Numbered from the stretch's first letter, positions 39,625 through 49,633 are shown. The stretch: DNA of 64,000 nucleotides from an uncultured Christensenellaceae bacterium (GCA_910587365.1 CAJUKJ010000001.1:53708-117707), one strand, 5' to 3'. Program-made: numbers and translations. The notes: a model not told the origin generated them from the sequence alone.

Positions 39625-41244
39625 ATGGAAATGAAAAAGAGGGCTCTTGTCAGTGTTTCCGACAAGGCGGGAGTAGTAGATTTTTGTAAAGGACTCGTTG
39701 AAAACGGGTTTGAAATAATTTCCACCGGCGGCACGGCAAAGACTCTTAAAGAGGCAGGGCTTGACGTTATAGGTATATCGGATATTACGGGTTTTCCCGA
39801 ATGTCTTGACGGAAGGGTAAAGACTCTTCATCCTAACGTACACGCAGGTTTGCTTGCAATGCGTTCCAACCCCGAGCATATGGCGCAGCTTGAAAAGCTG
39901 AACATAAATACCATAGATATCGTCTGCGTAAACCTCTATCCTTTTAAGGCAACGCTTGAAAAGGGTGCGGATTTTGCAACCTGTATAGAAAATATAGATA
40001 TCGGCGGACCCACAATGATTAGGGCTGCCGCCAAAAACTATCAGGACGTCGCAGTAATCGTAGACACCGCGGACTACGGCAAGGTTCTTGCCGAGCTTGC
40101 GAACGGCGGCGTTACGCTTGAAACGAAAAAATACCTTCAATACAAGGTGTTTGCGCACACGGCTGTGTATGACAGTTTAATTTCAAACTACCTTGCGTCC
40201 CAGCTTGGTATAACTTTCCCCGACGAAGTAACCTTCGCTTATAAAAAGGCGCAGGATATGCGTTACGGCGAAAATCCCCAGCAGCAGGCAGTATTTTATA
40301 ACGAACAGCTTATCCGCAAAGGCTCGCTTTCTTCTGCAACCCAGATATGGGGCAAGGAGCTTTCTTACAACAACATCAACGACGCAAACGGCGCGTTAGA
40401 GCTGTTGAAGGAATTTGGTTCGACACCTGCGGTTGTTGCCTGCAAGCACGCTAATCCCTGCGGAGTTGGAACGGGCGAAAATGTTTACGAAGCGTATATG
40501 CGCGCTTATAATTCCGACCCCGTTTCGGTATTCGGCGGAATACTTGCCATAAACGGCACTGTGGACAAAGAAACGGCAATTGAGATAAATAAAATATTCA
40601 TTGAAATAGTAATAGCTCCCGCATACACCTGCGAGGCACTTGAAATACTTGAAAGCAAAAAGAATATCCGCCTTTTACAGATTGACGAAATTTCGTCAAG
40701 GCGCGAAAAATCCGCTTTCGATATGAAAAAAGTTTACGGCGGGCTTTTGGTTCAGCAGTACGACGAAACGCTTATCAGCGGAGAGGATTTGGGGCTGTTT
40801 ACACAAAAAGCGTCGGTTGAAACAAGTACTCTCGCTGACGGCAAACAAAAAACTGTTTACGGACTCGGAGTTGTAACCGACCGCGCTCCCACCGAAGAAG
40901 AAATCGCGGCAATGCTTTTCAATTGGAAGGTGGTAAAGCACACAAAATCAAATGCTATAGTTATAGGTAAAGGCGACAGAACTACGGGTATAGGTATGGG
41001 GCAAACCAACAGGATATGGGCGGCTCAGCAAGCCATAGCTCACGCCGGCGGCAAGGCTAAGGGGTCGGTTATGGCGTCCGATGCGTTTTTCCCTTTCCCT
41101 GACTGTGTTGAAGAATGTGTAAAAGCCGGTATAACCGCAATTATCCAGCCGGGTGGCTCTATTAGGGATAAGGACTCGGTTGAAGCATGCAATGCAGCGG
41201 GAATTGCTATGGTATTTGTGGGCGACCGCCACTTTAAACATTAA
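39625..41244 (+). CDS. purH: Bifunctional AICAR transformylase/IMP cyclohydrolase PurH
   Basis: Last two steps of IMP synthesis. 539 residues: N-terminal MGS-like IMP cyclohydrolase domain (1-200) with STGGTAKTL (35-43) and KTLHPNVHAGLL (73-84), and a C-terminal transformylase domain with RYGENPQQQA near 213-222, the KHANPCGVG motif near 274-282 and the conserved end FPDCVE..GITAIIQPGGSIRD. GGAGGAAGG ribosome site. A 13-bp perfect hairpin follows between this gene and purD. Confidence 0.98.
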   Translation: MEMKKRALVSVSDKAGVVDFCKGLVENGFEIISTGGTAKTLKEAGLDVIGISDITGFPECLDGRVKTLHPNVHAGLLAMRSNPEHMAQLEKLNINTIDIVCVNLYPFKATLEKGADFATCIENIDIGGPTMIRAAAKNYQDVAVIVDTADYGKVLAELANGGVTLETKKYLQYKVFAHTAVYDSLISNYLASQLGITFPDEVTFAYKKAQDMRYGENPQQQAVFYNEQLIRKGSLSSATQIWGKELSYNNINDANGALELLKEFGSTPAVVACKHANPCGVGTGENVYEAYMRAYNSDPVSVFGGILAINGTVDKETAIEINKIFIEIVIAPAYTCEALEILESKKNIRLLQIDEISSRREKSAFDMKKVYGGLLVQQYDETLISGEDLGLFTQKASVETSTLADGKQKTVYGLGVVTDRAPTEEEIAAMLFNWKVVKHTKSNAIVIGKGDRTTGIGMGQTNRIWAAQQAIAHAGGKAKGSVMASDAFFPFPDCVEECVKAGITAIIQPGGSIRDKDSVEACNAAGIAMVFVGDRHFKH

Positions 41245-41278
41245 GCTTTGCATATACTTCGCAATACGGTGTTGCTGT

Positions 41279-41327
41279 GTATTTTTGACGGTGTCATTTA
41301 TTACCTGTAAACTCCCGTCAAAAATAC
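41279..41327 (+). other. Long hairpin between purH and purD
   Basis: A 13-bp perfect stem (41279-41291 with 41315-41327; GTATTTTTGACGG arm) with a 23-nt loop. It is not followed by a T-run, so it is unlikely to be a terminator. It could be an mRNA processing or stability element in the pur transcript. Confidence 0.6.
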
Positions 41328-41384
41328 CCTGTGTCTTGCTCGTATCTTTAAAGTTTGGAATATCTTAAAATATAAGGAATTATT

Positions 41385-42665
41385 ATGAATGTACTCGTTA
41401 TAGGTAACGGCGGTAGGGAACACGCAATTTTGCTTGCGCTGAAAAAGAGCAAGCGCGTAGAAAAACTGTACTGTATGAAAGGTAATGCAGGAACAAGCGA
41501 AATTGCCGAAAACGTAGACGTCGATTATATGAATATCGGGGCGGTAAAGGAGTATGTTTCCGCCCATCCCGAAATCGATTATTTTGTCGTTACTCCCGAC
41601 GACCCTTTGGCAATAGGCTTGGTTGACGAGCTTGAAGGTATGGGTAAACGTTGTTTCGGTCCACGTAAAAACGCGGCGGTCATCGAGGCAAGCAAAGCCT
41701 TTGCCAAAGACCTTATGAAAAAATATAAAATTCCCACAGCCGAATCCGAAACCTTCGACGATTACGAAAAGGCTTTGCAGTACATACGCAAAAAGGGTGC
41801 GCCTATAGTTTTAAAGGCTGACGGTCTTGCGCTTGGAAAGGGCGTCCTCATTTGCGAAACGCTTGTACAGGCGGAAGAGGGCTTAAAAGAAATTATGCTT
41901 GATAAAGCTTTCGGTACGGCGGGGAACAAGATAGTTATCGAAGAATGTATGCGCGGACTGAAATACACCCCCGGCGAAGAGGTTTCCGTTCTTGCATTTA
42001 CCGACGGTAAAACCATTGTGCCTATGATAACCTCGTGCGACCATAAGCGCGCTTTTGACGGCGATAGAGGGCTTAATACTGGCGGTATGGGTACGTTTTC
42101 GCCCTGTCCATTCTGGAATGAAAAGCTTGAAAAGCAGGTTTTAAAAACGATAATGATTCCCACAATGAAGGCTATGAATGCCGAAGGCAGAACGTTTAAG
42201 GGCTGTCTGTACTTCGGACTTATGCGTACAGATAAGGGAATGAAGGTCGTTGAGTATAATTCACGCTTCGGCGACCCTGAAACACAGGTTGTGCTTCCTA
42301 TGCTTAAAACCGATTTAATGGATATCTTTGAAGCGGTTACCGAAGGCAAGCTTTCCGACGTGAAGATAGAATGGGAAAACGGCGCGTGCGTATGCGTAGT
42401 GCTTGCAAGCGGCGGCTATCCCGAAAGCTACGTTAAAGGCAAGGAAATTACTGTCGGCGATATCGGCGACGCAACATTAATACATGCGGGAACGGCAATT
42501 AAAGACGGCAAGCTCGTCACAAACGGCGGTAGGGTTCTCGGCGTGGTTGCAAAGGGGAAGGATATCGACGAAGCGAGAAATAAGGCATACTCCGCAGTAG
42601 AAAAAATTAATTGGGAGAATATGCACTACCGTAAGGATATTGGTATCAAGTACCGCAAGGGATAA
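41385..42665 (+). CDS. purD: Phosphoribosylamine-glycine ligase PurD
   Basis: ATP-grasp enzyme making GAR from phosphoribosylamine and glycine. 426 residues; N-terminal VIGNGGREHAI (4-14), ATP-grasp core with KADGLALGKGV near 144-154, EEVSVLAFTDGKT near 198-210, and the nucleotide/metal site FGDPETQVVLP near 296-306. ATAAGGA before the ATG. It lies 140 bp after purH, with the long hairpin between; purL follows after 51 bp. Confidence 0.97.
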   Translation: MNVLVIGNGGREHAILLALKKSKRVEKLYCMKGNAGTSEIAENVDVDYMNIGAVKEYVSAHPEIDYFVVTPDDPLAIGLVDELEGMGKRCFGPRKNAAVIEASKAFAKDLMKKYKIPTAESETFDDYEKALQYIRKKGAPIVLKADGLALGKGVLICETLVQAEEGLKEIMLDKAFGTAGNKIVIEECMRGLKYTPGEEVSVLAFTDGKTIVPMITSCDHKRAFDGDRGLNTGGMGTFSPCPFWNEKLEKQVLKTIMIPTMKAMNAEGRTFKGCLYFGLMRTDKGMKVVEYNSRFGDPETQVVLPMLKTDLMDIFEAVTEGKLSDVKIEWENGACVCVVLASGGYPESYVKGKEITVGDIGDATLIHAGTAIKDGKLVTNGGRVLGVVAKGKDIDEARNKAYSAVEKINWENMHYRKDIGIKYRKG

Positions 42666-42716
42666 AACTGCGTAAATATCCGAATTTCTGCATTTTGGTT
42701 TAAAGGATAATAAATT

Positions 42717-45700
42717 ATGATATACAGAATTTTTGTTGAAAAAAAAGACAATTTACAGGCAAAAAAAGTAAAGGAAGATATCTGCAATCTCCTTAAAATA
42801 TCCGTATCGGACGTGCGGAGCTTTATACGTTACGACGTTGAGGGAATGACCAAGGAGCAGTTTGCTTCGGCAGTTCCCTGCGTATTCTCCGAACCTCCCG
42901 TTGACAACGTTTATAATGAAGAGATATCTTTGGGCAAGGACTACGAGGTGTTTGCCATAGCATACCTTACGGGGCAGTACGACCAGCGTGCCGACAGTGC
43001 CGCACAGTGCGTTCAGCTTCTAACCCAGAAAGAACGTCCTTTAATCAAATGCGCTACGGTATACGCTGTTAAAGGCGTCGATAAAAAACAGCTTGAAAGA
43101 ATTAAAAAACATCTTATCAACCCCGTTGAAAGCGAAGAGGTAAGCTTGGGTAAACCCGTATCTCTTGCACATGTAACGGTAGAAGCACCCGATGTTAAAA
43201 AGCTTGACGGTTTTATCGGTTATAACGATAAGCAAATTGAAGGATATCATGCTAAAATGGGTCTTGCTATGTCCGTAGCCGACCTTGCATTCGTTCGCGA
43301 TTACTTTAAAAACGAAGGCAGAAATCCTACTGAAACGGAAATTAAGGTTATAGACACTTACTGGTCCGACCATTGCCGTCATACCACGTTTGCAACCGAG
43401 CTTAATAATATTCAGGTCAACAGCGACAACGTACATATCCAGAAATCGCTCGACCTTTACAGAGGACTTTTCGGGGAACTCTACAAGGACAGGCAGGATA
43501 AATATCCCTGTCTTATGGATATTGCCACAATCGGCGTTAAAAAACTTAAAAAAGAAGGCAAGTTGAATAACCTTGACGAGTCTGACGAAATAAACGCATG
43601 CTCTATCAAGGTTGACGCCGAACTTGACGGTAAAAAGTGTAAGTATACCGTAATGTTCAAAAACGAAACACACAACCATCCTACCGAAATAGAGCCTTTC
43701 GGCGGCGCGGCAACCTGCCTCGGCGGTGCTATACGCGACCCTCTTTCAGGCAGAACTTACGTGTTACAGTCAATGCGCGTTACGGGTTGTGCCGACCCTA
43801 CGGAGCCTATCGATAAGACCATATCAGGCAAGCTTCCCCAAAGGGTTATAACCAAAACCGCCGCTGCAGGCTTCTCGTCATACGGCAACCAGATAGGCCT
43901 TGCAACAGGTCAGGTTGAAGAAGTTTATCATCCCGGTTACAAGGCAAAAAGACTTGAAACGGGTTTCGTCGTAGGTGGAGCAAAGTCCGATATGATTTAC
44001 CGCGCAAAGCCCGAGAAGGGCGACGTTATTCTGCTTTTGGGCGGAGAAACTGGCAGGGACGGCTGCGGCGGAGCAACGGGTTCGTCCAAAGCGCACGATA
44101 TCAAATCCGTCCAGACCTGCGGTGCTGAGGTACAAAAGGGTAATGCCCTTACAGAGCGTAAGCTTCAACGCCTGTTTTTAAACGGCGAAGCCACGCGTAT
44201 GATTAAAAAGTGTAACGACTTCGGTGCGGGAGGCGTAGCAGTCGCAATTGGCGAGCTTTCGGACGGACTTGAAATTATGCTTGATAAAGTTCCAAAAAAG
44301 TATGAGGGTTTGTCCGGTACCGAGCTTGCCATTTCCGAATCGCAGGAGCGTATGGCAGTAGTGGTTTCCGCAAAAGACGCGGAAAAATTTATCGCACTTG
44401 CAGCGGAAGAAAATCTTACCGCAACCGTAGTTGCAACCGTAACAGGCGACAGAAGGATGAAGATGTTCCATAGGGGCAAACCGATAGTGGATATTTCGCG
44501 TGATTTCCTTGATACTAACGGTGTTAAAGGTGTGACCGATGCGGAAATTAACGATAACATCACGTCTTTCTTTAAACAGAGAAATATAAACAGTTTCAGT
44601 AAAGAAGTATTAGAAACACTTTCACAGTTCAACGTCTGTTCAAAAAAGGGTCTTGCCGAAATGTTTGACTCGACAATCGGTGCAAAATCGGTTTATATGC
44701 CTTTCGGCGGTAAAAACCAGCTTACGCCCGTTATCGCAATGGCAGCCAAGTTTACAGGCGGCGAAACTGACGACTGTACGGTTTCCGCTTACGGATACAA
44801 TCCCGAGCTTATGTCAACGTCGCCGTTTACCGGTGCCGTATATTCCATTATTGCGTCTGTATCTAAGGTTGTAGCGGCGGGTGCAAAATTTGAAGACGTG
44901 CGTCTTACCTTGCAGGAATTTTTCATGCGGCTGCGCGACGATAAGAAGAGATGTGGTGTTCCTCTTTCTGCACTTTTAGGCGCGTTGTATGCCCAAATGA
45001 ATTTAGGTTTGGGTGCAATCGGAGGAAAGGACTCTATGAGCGGGACGTTTGAGGATATTGATGTTCCCCCTACCTTAATATCCTTCGCGCTTGCTCCCGC
45101 AAAGGCGTCCTCGCTGATAACAAATGTGTTGACGCATAAAGGACAGAAGCTTTACCTTTTGCCTATGCGCAAGGATGAAACCTATGTTCCCGATTTTGAA
45201 TATCTCAAAAAGCTGTACACTGCCGTAAATACAAACATAGTAAACGGCAAGATAAGTTTTGCGACAGTAGTCGAAAAGGGTGGCGCAGTTGCCGCAGTTG
45301 CAAAAAGCTGTTTCGGCAACGGCTTGGGTTATGATTTTGAATGCGATAAAAACGTACTTTTCGCTGAAAAGTACGGCGATATAATCGTTTGCGTTGAAGA
45401 TGAAAGTACTCTTGACGGACTTGATAAAATTTATTTAGGTAAAACATCATACGGCGCGTTTACACTCGGTAAGGAAAGCGTCGGCTACTCAGATGCGGAA
45501 AAGGCGTATACGGATAAGCTTGACGGCGTGTTCCCCGTAACTGCTCCCGCAACGGGCGCAGTTCCAAATTGTGACTATACCGTAAAGAGCGGTAAGGCGT
45601 CGTCTGTCGGCAAAATTGCAAAACCCCGTGTATTCATCCCGGCTTTCCCCGGAACCAATTGCGAACTTGACACTGCAAGGGCGTTCCGTTTAGCGGGTGC

Positions 45701-46418
45701 TGAACCCGAAGTGGTCGTAATAAAAAACCGCACTCCCGCAGACATTGAAGATAGTGTTAAAGCCATTATCAAAGCTATTGAAAGGGCTAACATAATTGCA
45801 TTCCCCGGCGGCTTCTCGGGCGGCGACGAACCCGACGGCTCTGGTAAATTCATCGCAACCACGTTCAAAAATCCGAAGGTTTCCGAAAAGATTATGAACC
45901 TGCTTGAAAACCGTGACGGACTCGTTTTGGGAATTTGCAACGGTTTCCAGGCGTTGATAAAGCTCGGACTCGTTCCCTACGGAAAGGTTTGTCCGTTGAC
46001 TTCTAATTCGCCTACGCTGACTTTCAATAATATTTCCCGTCACGTTTCAACAATGGTCAATATCCGCGTTGCTTCCGTGTTAAGTCCTTGGCTTTCGGCT
46101 TGCAAGGTAGGCGAAGTGTATGCCGTTCCCGTATCTCACGGAGAGGGAAAAGTCGTAGCTCCCCAAGCCGAACTTGACAAAATGCGTATTAACGGTCAGA
46201 TTGCAACACAGTACGTCGATTTGTCGGGTAAACCCACTATGGAAAGTCCTTATAATCCAAACGGCAGTATGCTTGCTATCGAGGGTATAACTTCGCCTGA
46301 CGGCAGGGTGTTCGGTAAAATGGGACACAGCGAAAGAATAGGGAAAAATCTCTATAAAAATTACTCGGGCGATTTTGATATGAAAATATTTGAAAGCGGA
46401 GTAAAGTATTTTAAATAA
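42717..46418 (+). CDS. purL: FGAM synthase, large fused PurL/PurQ type
   Basis: ATP- and glutamine-dependent conversion of FGAR to FGAM. The 1233-residue protein fuses the PurS-like N-terminal part, two PurL AIR-synthase-like halves, and a C-terminal class I glutamine amidotransferase (about 975-1233). In the latter the nucleophile Cys is in GICNGFQAL, the catalytic His in SHGEGK, and the conserved GKMGHSER is near the end. DHCRHTTF, FKNETHNHPTEIEPFGG and GGKDSMSGTF mark the ATP/substrate sites. The fused form replaces separate purS/purL/purQ genes usual in Bacillus. AAAGGA ribosome site. Confidence 0.97.
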   Translation: MIYRIFVEKKDNLQAKKVKEDICNLLKISVSDVRSFIRYDVEGMTKEQFASAVPCVFSEPPVDNVYNEEISLGKDYEVFAIAYLTGQYDQRADSAAQCVQLLTQKERPLIKCATVYAVKGVDKKQLERIKKHLINPVESEEVSLGKPVSLAHVTVEAPDVKKLDGFIGYNDKQIEGYHAKMGLAMSVADLAFVRDYFKNEGRNPTETEIKVIDTYWSDHCRHTTFATELNNIQVNSDNVHIQKSLDLYRGLFGELYKDRQDKYPCLMDIATIGVKKLKKEGKLNNLDESDEINACSIKVDAELDGKKCKYTVMFKNETHNHPTEIEPFGGAATCLGGAIRDPLSGRTYVLQSMRVTGCADPTEPIDKTISGKLPQRVITKTAAAGFSSYGNQIGLATGQVEEVYHPGYKAKRLETGFVVGGAKSDMIYRAKPEKGDVILLLGGETGRDGCGGATGSSKAHDIKSVQTCGAEVQKGNALTERKLQRLFLNGEATRMIKKCNDFGAGGVAVAIGELSDGLEIMLDKVPKKYEGLSGTELAISESQERMAVVVSAKDAEKFIALAAEENLTATVVATVTGDRRMKMFHRGKPIVDISRDFLDTNGVKGVTDAEINDNITSFFKQRNINSFSKEVLETLSQFNVCSKKGLAEMFDSTIGAKSVYMPFGGKNQLTPVIAMAAKFTGGETDDCTVSAYGYNPELMSTSPFTGAVYSIIASVSKVVAAGAKFEDVRLTLQEFFMRLRDDKKRCGVPLSALLGALYAQMNLGLGAIGGKDSMSGTFEDIDVPPTLISFALAPAKASSLITNVLTHKGQKLYLLPMRKDETYVPDFEYLKKLYTAVNTNIVNGKISFATVVEKGGAVAAVAKSCFGNGLGYDFECDKNVLFAEKYGDIIVCVEDESTLDGLDKIYLGKTSYGAFTLGKESVGYSDAEKAYTDKLDGVFPVTAPATGAVPNCDYTVKSGKASSVGKIAKPRVFIPAFPGTNCELDTARAFRLAGAEPEVVVIKNRTPADIEDSVKAIIKAIERANIIAFPGGFSGGDEPDGSGKFIATTFKNPKVSEKIMNLLENRDGLVLGICNGFQALIKLGLVPYGKVCPLTSNSPTLTFNNISRHVSTMVNIRVASVLSPWLSACKVGEVYAVPVSHGEGKVVAPQAELDKMRINGQIATQYVDLSGKPTMESPYNPNGSMLAIEGITSPDGRVFGKMGHSERIGKNLYKNYSGDFDMKIFESGVKYFK

Positions 46419-46436
46419 TAACTGTGAGGTGTAAAA

Positions 46437-46895
46437 ATGAGATGCGTTTACTGCGGTTATGAAGACAGTAAAGTAATCGACAGCCGTTCGGCAGACGAAG
46501 GCAGGACGATAAGAAGACGCCGCGAATGTTTCAGTTGCGGTAAAAGATTTACCACGTATGAAACCATTGAGGACACACCCGTACTCGTAATAAAAAATAA
46601 CGGCGCGCGTCAAGCATTCGACCCGCAAAAAATTAAGAACGGCATCATTAAATCGTGTGAAAAGCGTCCCGTTTCTATGACTGTAATCGACGATATAGTC
46701 AACGCTGTTACAAAGCAGGTATATAATTCTATGGAGCAGGAGGTATCTTCCAAGCAAATCGGCGAATTGGTTATGGAAGAACTCAAAAAATATGATGAAG
46801 TTGCTTACGTACGCTATGCAAGCGTGTATCGTTCGTTCAAGGATATTTCAAGCTTTTTGGAAGAACTGCAAAGTATGATGGACAGTAAAAAATAA
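46437..46895 (+). CDS. nrdR: Transcriptional repressor NrdR
   Basis: ATP/dATP-sensing repressor of ribonucleotide reductase genes. The 152 residues comprise an N-terminal zinc ribbon (CVYCG ... CFSCGKRF, residues 3-38) and an ATP-cone domain (49-139). No nrd genes or NrdR boxes are visible in the window, so its targets are elsewhere. It is 18 bp after purL, possibly on the same transcript, and is closed by a terminator. Confidence 0.97.
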   Translation: MRCVYCGYEDSKVIDSRSADEGRTIRRRRECFSCGKRFTTYETIEDTPVLVIKNNGARQAFDPQKIKNGIIKSCEKRPVSMTVIDDIVNAVTKQVYNSMEQEVSSKQIGELVMEELKKYDEVAYVRYASVYRSFKDISSFLEELQSMMDSKK

Positions 46896-46904
46896 AGGAT
46901 TTTC

Positions 46905-46933
46905 AGGCAGTAGGCTTTACTGCCTGATTTTTG
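46905..46933 (+). terminator. Terminator of the pur-nrdR operon
   Basis: CAGGCAGTA, GGCTT loop, TACTGCCTG, then ATTTTT. It ends just 8 nt before the ispG ATG. Confidence 0.85.
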
Positions 46934-46940
46934 CAGAAAT

Positions 46941-47993
46941 ATGGCAAAGCAGACTAAAAAAATAAACGTCGGCGGCTTGTTAGTCGGCGGCGGTGAAAAA
47001 GTAAAAATCCAGTCGATGTGTACAACCAAAACTTCCGATGCGGAAGCAACCGTAAAGCAGATTAACGGTCTGGAAAAAGCGGGTTGCGAGATTATAAGGG
47101 TTTCCGTACTCGACGAAGAGGATGCGGTTGCAATCAAACGCATTAAAGACGCAATACATATTCCGCTTGTTGCGGATATACATTTTTCATACAAGCTTGC
47201 AATTACGGCAATTGAAAACGGCTGCGACAAAGTGCGTATAAACCCGGGAAATATCGGCAGCGAAAGCGCGGTTAAGGCAGTCGCGGACTGTATAAAATCA
47301 CATAAAATATCAGTTCGCGTAGGTTCTAACACAGGTAGTATAGAAAAAGAATTTTTGCAAAAGTACGGCAAAAACGAATATTCGCTTGTGGAAAGTGCGC
47401 TGAAAAGCGTTTCTTTGCTTGAAAAATACGGTGTTAACGATATAGTAATTTCTGTCAAGGCGTCCGACGTTCCTCTTACGGTAAGTGCTTATACTTTACT
47501 TTCGCAAAGGACGGACTATCCGCTTCATATCGGCGTAACCGAAGCCGGTTGCTATGAAATGGCTGTTGTGAAGTCAAGCGCGGCTATAGGTTCGTTGCTG
47601 TTGAGCGGAATAGGGGATACTATCCGCGTTTCCATAACGGACGACCCCACAAAAGAAGTTTTTGCCGCAAAGCGTATCCTGCGCGCTGTCGGGCTTGATA
47701 AAAATTTTGTCAATGTTGTTTCGTGTCCCACGTGCGGGCGTTGCCGCTGGAATTCAATGGAGCTTGCTAAAAAAATTTCGGCATATGTTGAACGTTTTTC
47801 CAAACCCGCAAAAATAGCTGTTATGGGTTGTGTGGTAAACGGTCCCGGCGAAGCTAAGGACTGCGAACTCGGAATAGCGGGGGCAGAGGATTATTGTGTA
47901 ATTTTCAAAAACGGCGAAATAACGCGGCGTATAAATTCGGCAGACGCCGAGAGAGAATTTTTTAAGGAGTTAGACCTCTTATTAAATGATTGA
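46941..47993 (+). CDS. ispG: 4-hydroxy-3-methylbut-2-enyl diphosphate synthase IspG
   Basis: Reduces MEcPP to HMBPP in the MEP isoprenoid pathway, using a 4Fe-4S cluster. 350 residues with NVGGLLVGGGEKVKIQSM near the N-terminus and the C-terminal cluster motifs CPTCGRC (about 257-263) and MGCVVNGPGEAKD (about 295-307). No ribosome site is seen; it starts close behind a terminator, so its promoter must overlap that hairpin or read-through is used. The next gene overlaps its stop by 8 bp. Confidence 0.97.
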   Translation: MAKQTKKINVGGLLVGGGEKVKIQSMCTTKTSDAEATVKQINGLEKAGCEIIRVSVLDEEDAVAIKRIKDAIHIPLVADIHFSYKLAITAIENGCDKVRINPGNIGSESAVKAVADCIKSHKISVRVGSNTGSIEKEFLQKYGKNEYSLVESALKSVSLLEKYGVNDIVISVKASDVPLTVSAYTLLSQRTDYPLHIGVTEAGCYEMAVVKSSAAIGSLLLSGIGDTIRVSITDDPTKEVFAAKRILRAVGLDKNFVNVVSCPTCGRCRWNSMELAKKISAYVERFSKPAKIAVMGCVVNGPGEAKDCELGIAGAEDYCVIFKNGEITRRINSADAEREFFKELDLLLND

Positions 47994-49518
47994 AAATTTT
48001 TTAAAAGAGATACGTTCTCTTGAAAATTTAAATAGTGCAATTGTAAGCTCAATCGTTTTGGAGCGCGAGAAAAATCTCGTTACGGTTAAGCTTATTACCG
48101 ATAAAGCTTTTACGGAAGCAGACCGAGCTACGGTATTGAAAACCGTAAGGAAGTACGTACCGGAAATATTTGAATGTGCGGTTGAAATATCCAAGCTTAC
48201 TCCCGATAGCGAAATGGTCAGACGCAAAATTTTGCAAGCCGTCAATACAAGCTTCAAAGCACTGTCGGTAACTTTGGATAAAAGCGATATAAATGTAAAA
48301 AAAACAGATAACGGTTTTGAATACGAAATTTCCGTAATGCCCTCTCTTTCCGTAAACGGCATATGCGATAAAGTAACCGCATATTTAAAAAAATGCTATT
48401 GTGGGAGTTTTGACGGTAAGTGCGCTCACAATGCAAAAAATGCCGACGCAATAGAGGTTGAAGAGGAACACGAAAATATTGAGTTTGAAGTTCCCATTCG
48501 CAGATTTGAAATTGCAGATTTTTCATTTCTCGAAGGAAGTGAAAAACAGGAAAGTGCCGTATATTTAAGCGATTTGAACTTTGAAAGTGAAAAGGTTGTG
48601 ATTTGCGGTGTTATAGAGGATATAAAAGAACGCACTTACGTCAACGGAAAAAATCAAGAAAAGGTATATTATTCGTTTATTTTAAGCGATACTACCGCTA
48701 ACCTGCGGGCAACCTACTTTACAAGACAGCGAAGTATTGAAAAAATCCGCGAACTCAAAGTGGGGGACAGTATAGTGTGTACGGGAAAAAATGAAATTTT
48801 TAAGGGGGAGCTGCGTTTTACCGCAAACGTCATCGATTACGGTTCTTTACCTGAAAATTTCGTTCCCGAAAAGCGTGCTTCCAAGCCTGTACCGAAATAT
48901 TATTCGGTCGTAAAGCCTCAGCCCTTTTCCGATATTTCACAGGCGGATATGTTTACCGATACGTCAATACCCGATTGCCTTAAAGACAAAACTTTTGTCG
49001 TACTTGACTTGGAAACTACGGGACTGAATTGCGCGCCTACGTCGGGCAATATGGATAGAATTATCGAAATAGGTGCGTATAAGGTTAAAGACGGAGTAAT
49101 TTCGGAAAGCTTTACAACATTTTTAAACCCACAGAAAAAACTATCAGAAGAAATTATTAACCTTACCGGTATCACAGAAGAAATGGTAAAAGACGCTCCT
49201 ACCTATGAGCAGGTTATGCCGGACTTTTTCAAGTTCTGTGACGGTTCAGTACTTGTCGGACACAATATCGCAGGCTTTGACTTTAAGTTTGTTGACTATT
49301 ACTGTGCGAAGCTTGGCTATATGATGGAAAGAAGGATAATCGATACAATACCGTTATCGCAAGAGCTTTTGTTTCTTTCCAATTATAAATTAAATACCGT
49401 TGCGGATAAATTCGGTATTATTTTCAACCATCACCGCGCGATAGACGATGCTTACGTTACGGCTAAAATATTTATCGAACTCATAAAAATAAAAAAATCT
49501 TTGCCAAAATTGCAATAA
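47986..49518 (+). CDS. PolC-like protein with OB-fold and 3'-5' exonuclease, polymerase domain absent
   Basis: A 510-residue protein. Residues 1-175 resemble the N-terminal PolC region, 195-285 an OB-fold (FILSDTTANLRATYF), and 335-503 a DEDDh exonuclease with FVVLDLETTGL (motif I, Asp/Glu), LVGHNIAGFDFKF (motif II) and HRAIDDAYVTAKIF (motif III). Full PolC is about 1,430 residues and continues with PHP and the polymerase palm; this one ends after the exonuclease. Its position between ispG and rimP is the standard polC locus in many Firmicutes. It would act as a 3'-5' exonuclease (proofreading or repair); function inferred. Confidence 0.85.
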   Translation: MIENFLKEIRSLENLNSAIVSSIVLEREKNLVTVKLITDKAFTEADRATVLKTVRKYVPEIFECAVEISKLTPDSEMVRRKILQAVNTSFKALSVTLDKSDINVKKTDNGFEYEISVMPSLSVNGICDKVTAYLKKCYCGSFDGKCAHNAKNADAIEVEEEHENIEFEVPIRRFEIADFSFLEGSEKQESAVYLSDLNFESEKVVICGVIEDIKERTYVNGKNQEKVYYSFILSDTTANLRATYFTRQRSIEKIRELKVGDSIVCTGKNEIFKGELRFTANVIDYGSLPENFVPEKRASKPVPKYYSVVKPQPFSDISQADMFTDTSIPDCLKDKTFVVLDLETTGLNCAPTSGNMDRIIEIGAYKVKDGVISESFTTFLNPQKKLSEEIINLTGITEEMVKDAPTYEQVMPDFFKFCDGSVLVGHNIAGFDFKFVDYYCAKLGYMMERRIIDTIPLSQELLFLSNYKLNTVADKFGIIFNHHRAIDDAYVTAKIFIELIKIKKSLPKLQ

Positions 49519-49521
49519 GAC

Positions 49522-49550
49522 TTGCAATTTGCAAATTAATATGGTAAAAT
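49522..49550 (+). promoter_or_regulatory. Sigma-A promoter of the rimP-nusA-infB operon
   Basis: TTGCAA, 17 nt, TAAAAT. It gives a leader of about 78 nt with a strong hairpin before rimP. Confidence 0.75.
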
Positions 49551-49576
49551 ATACTCAACCTTAATCAAATGTTAAG

Positions 49577-49602
49577 ATTGAGTGCCTTTAAAGGCACTCA
49601 AT
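49577..49602 (+). promoter_or_regulatory. Leader hairpin before rimP
   Basis: ATTGAGTGCC, TTTAAA, GGCACTCAAT: a perfect 10-bp stem 31 nt before the ATG, not followed by a T-run, so not a plain terminator. It may take part in nusA-operon feedback (inference from operon type). Confidence 0.55.
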
Positions 49603-49633
49603 ACTTATATAAAGGGATTAACAAGGGGTAATT

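Noticed and set aside
43041..43679. Open 212-codon frame on the minus strand inside purL
   Set aside because: It is a shadow of a strongly conserved gene; no ribosome site, odd composition and no recognisable motif.
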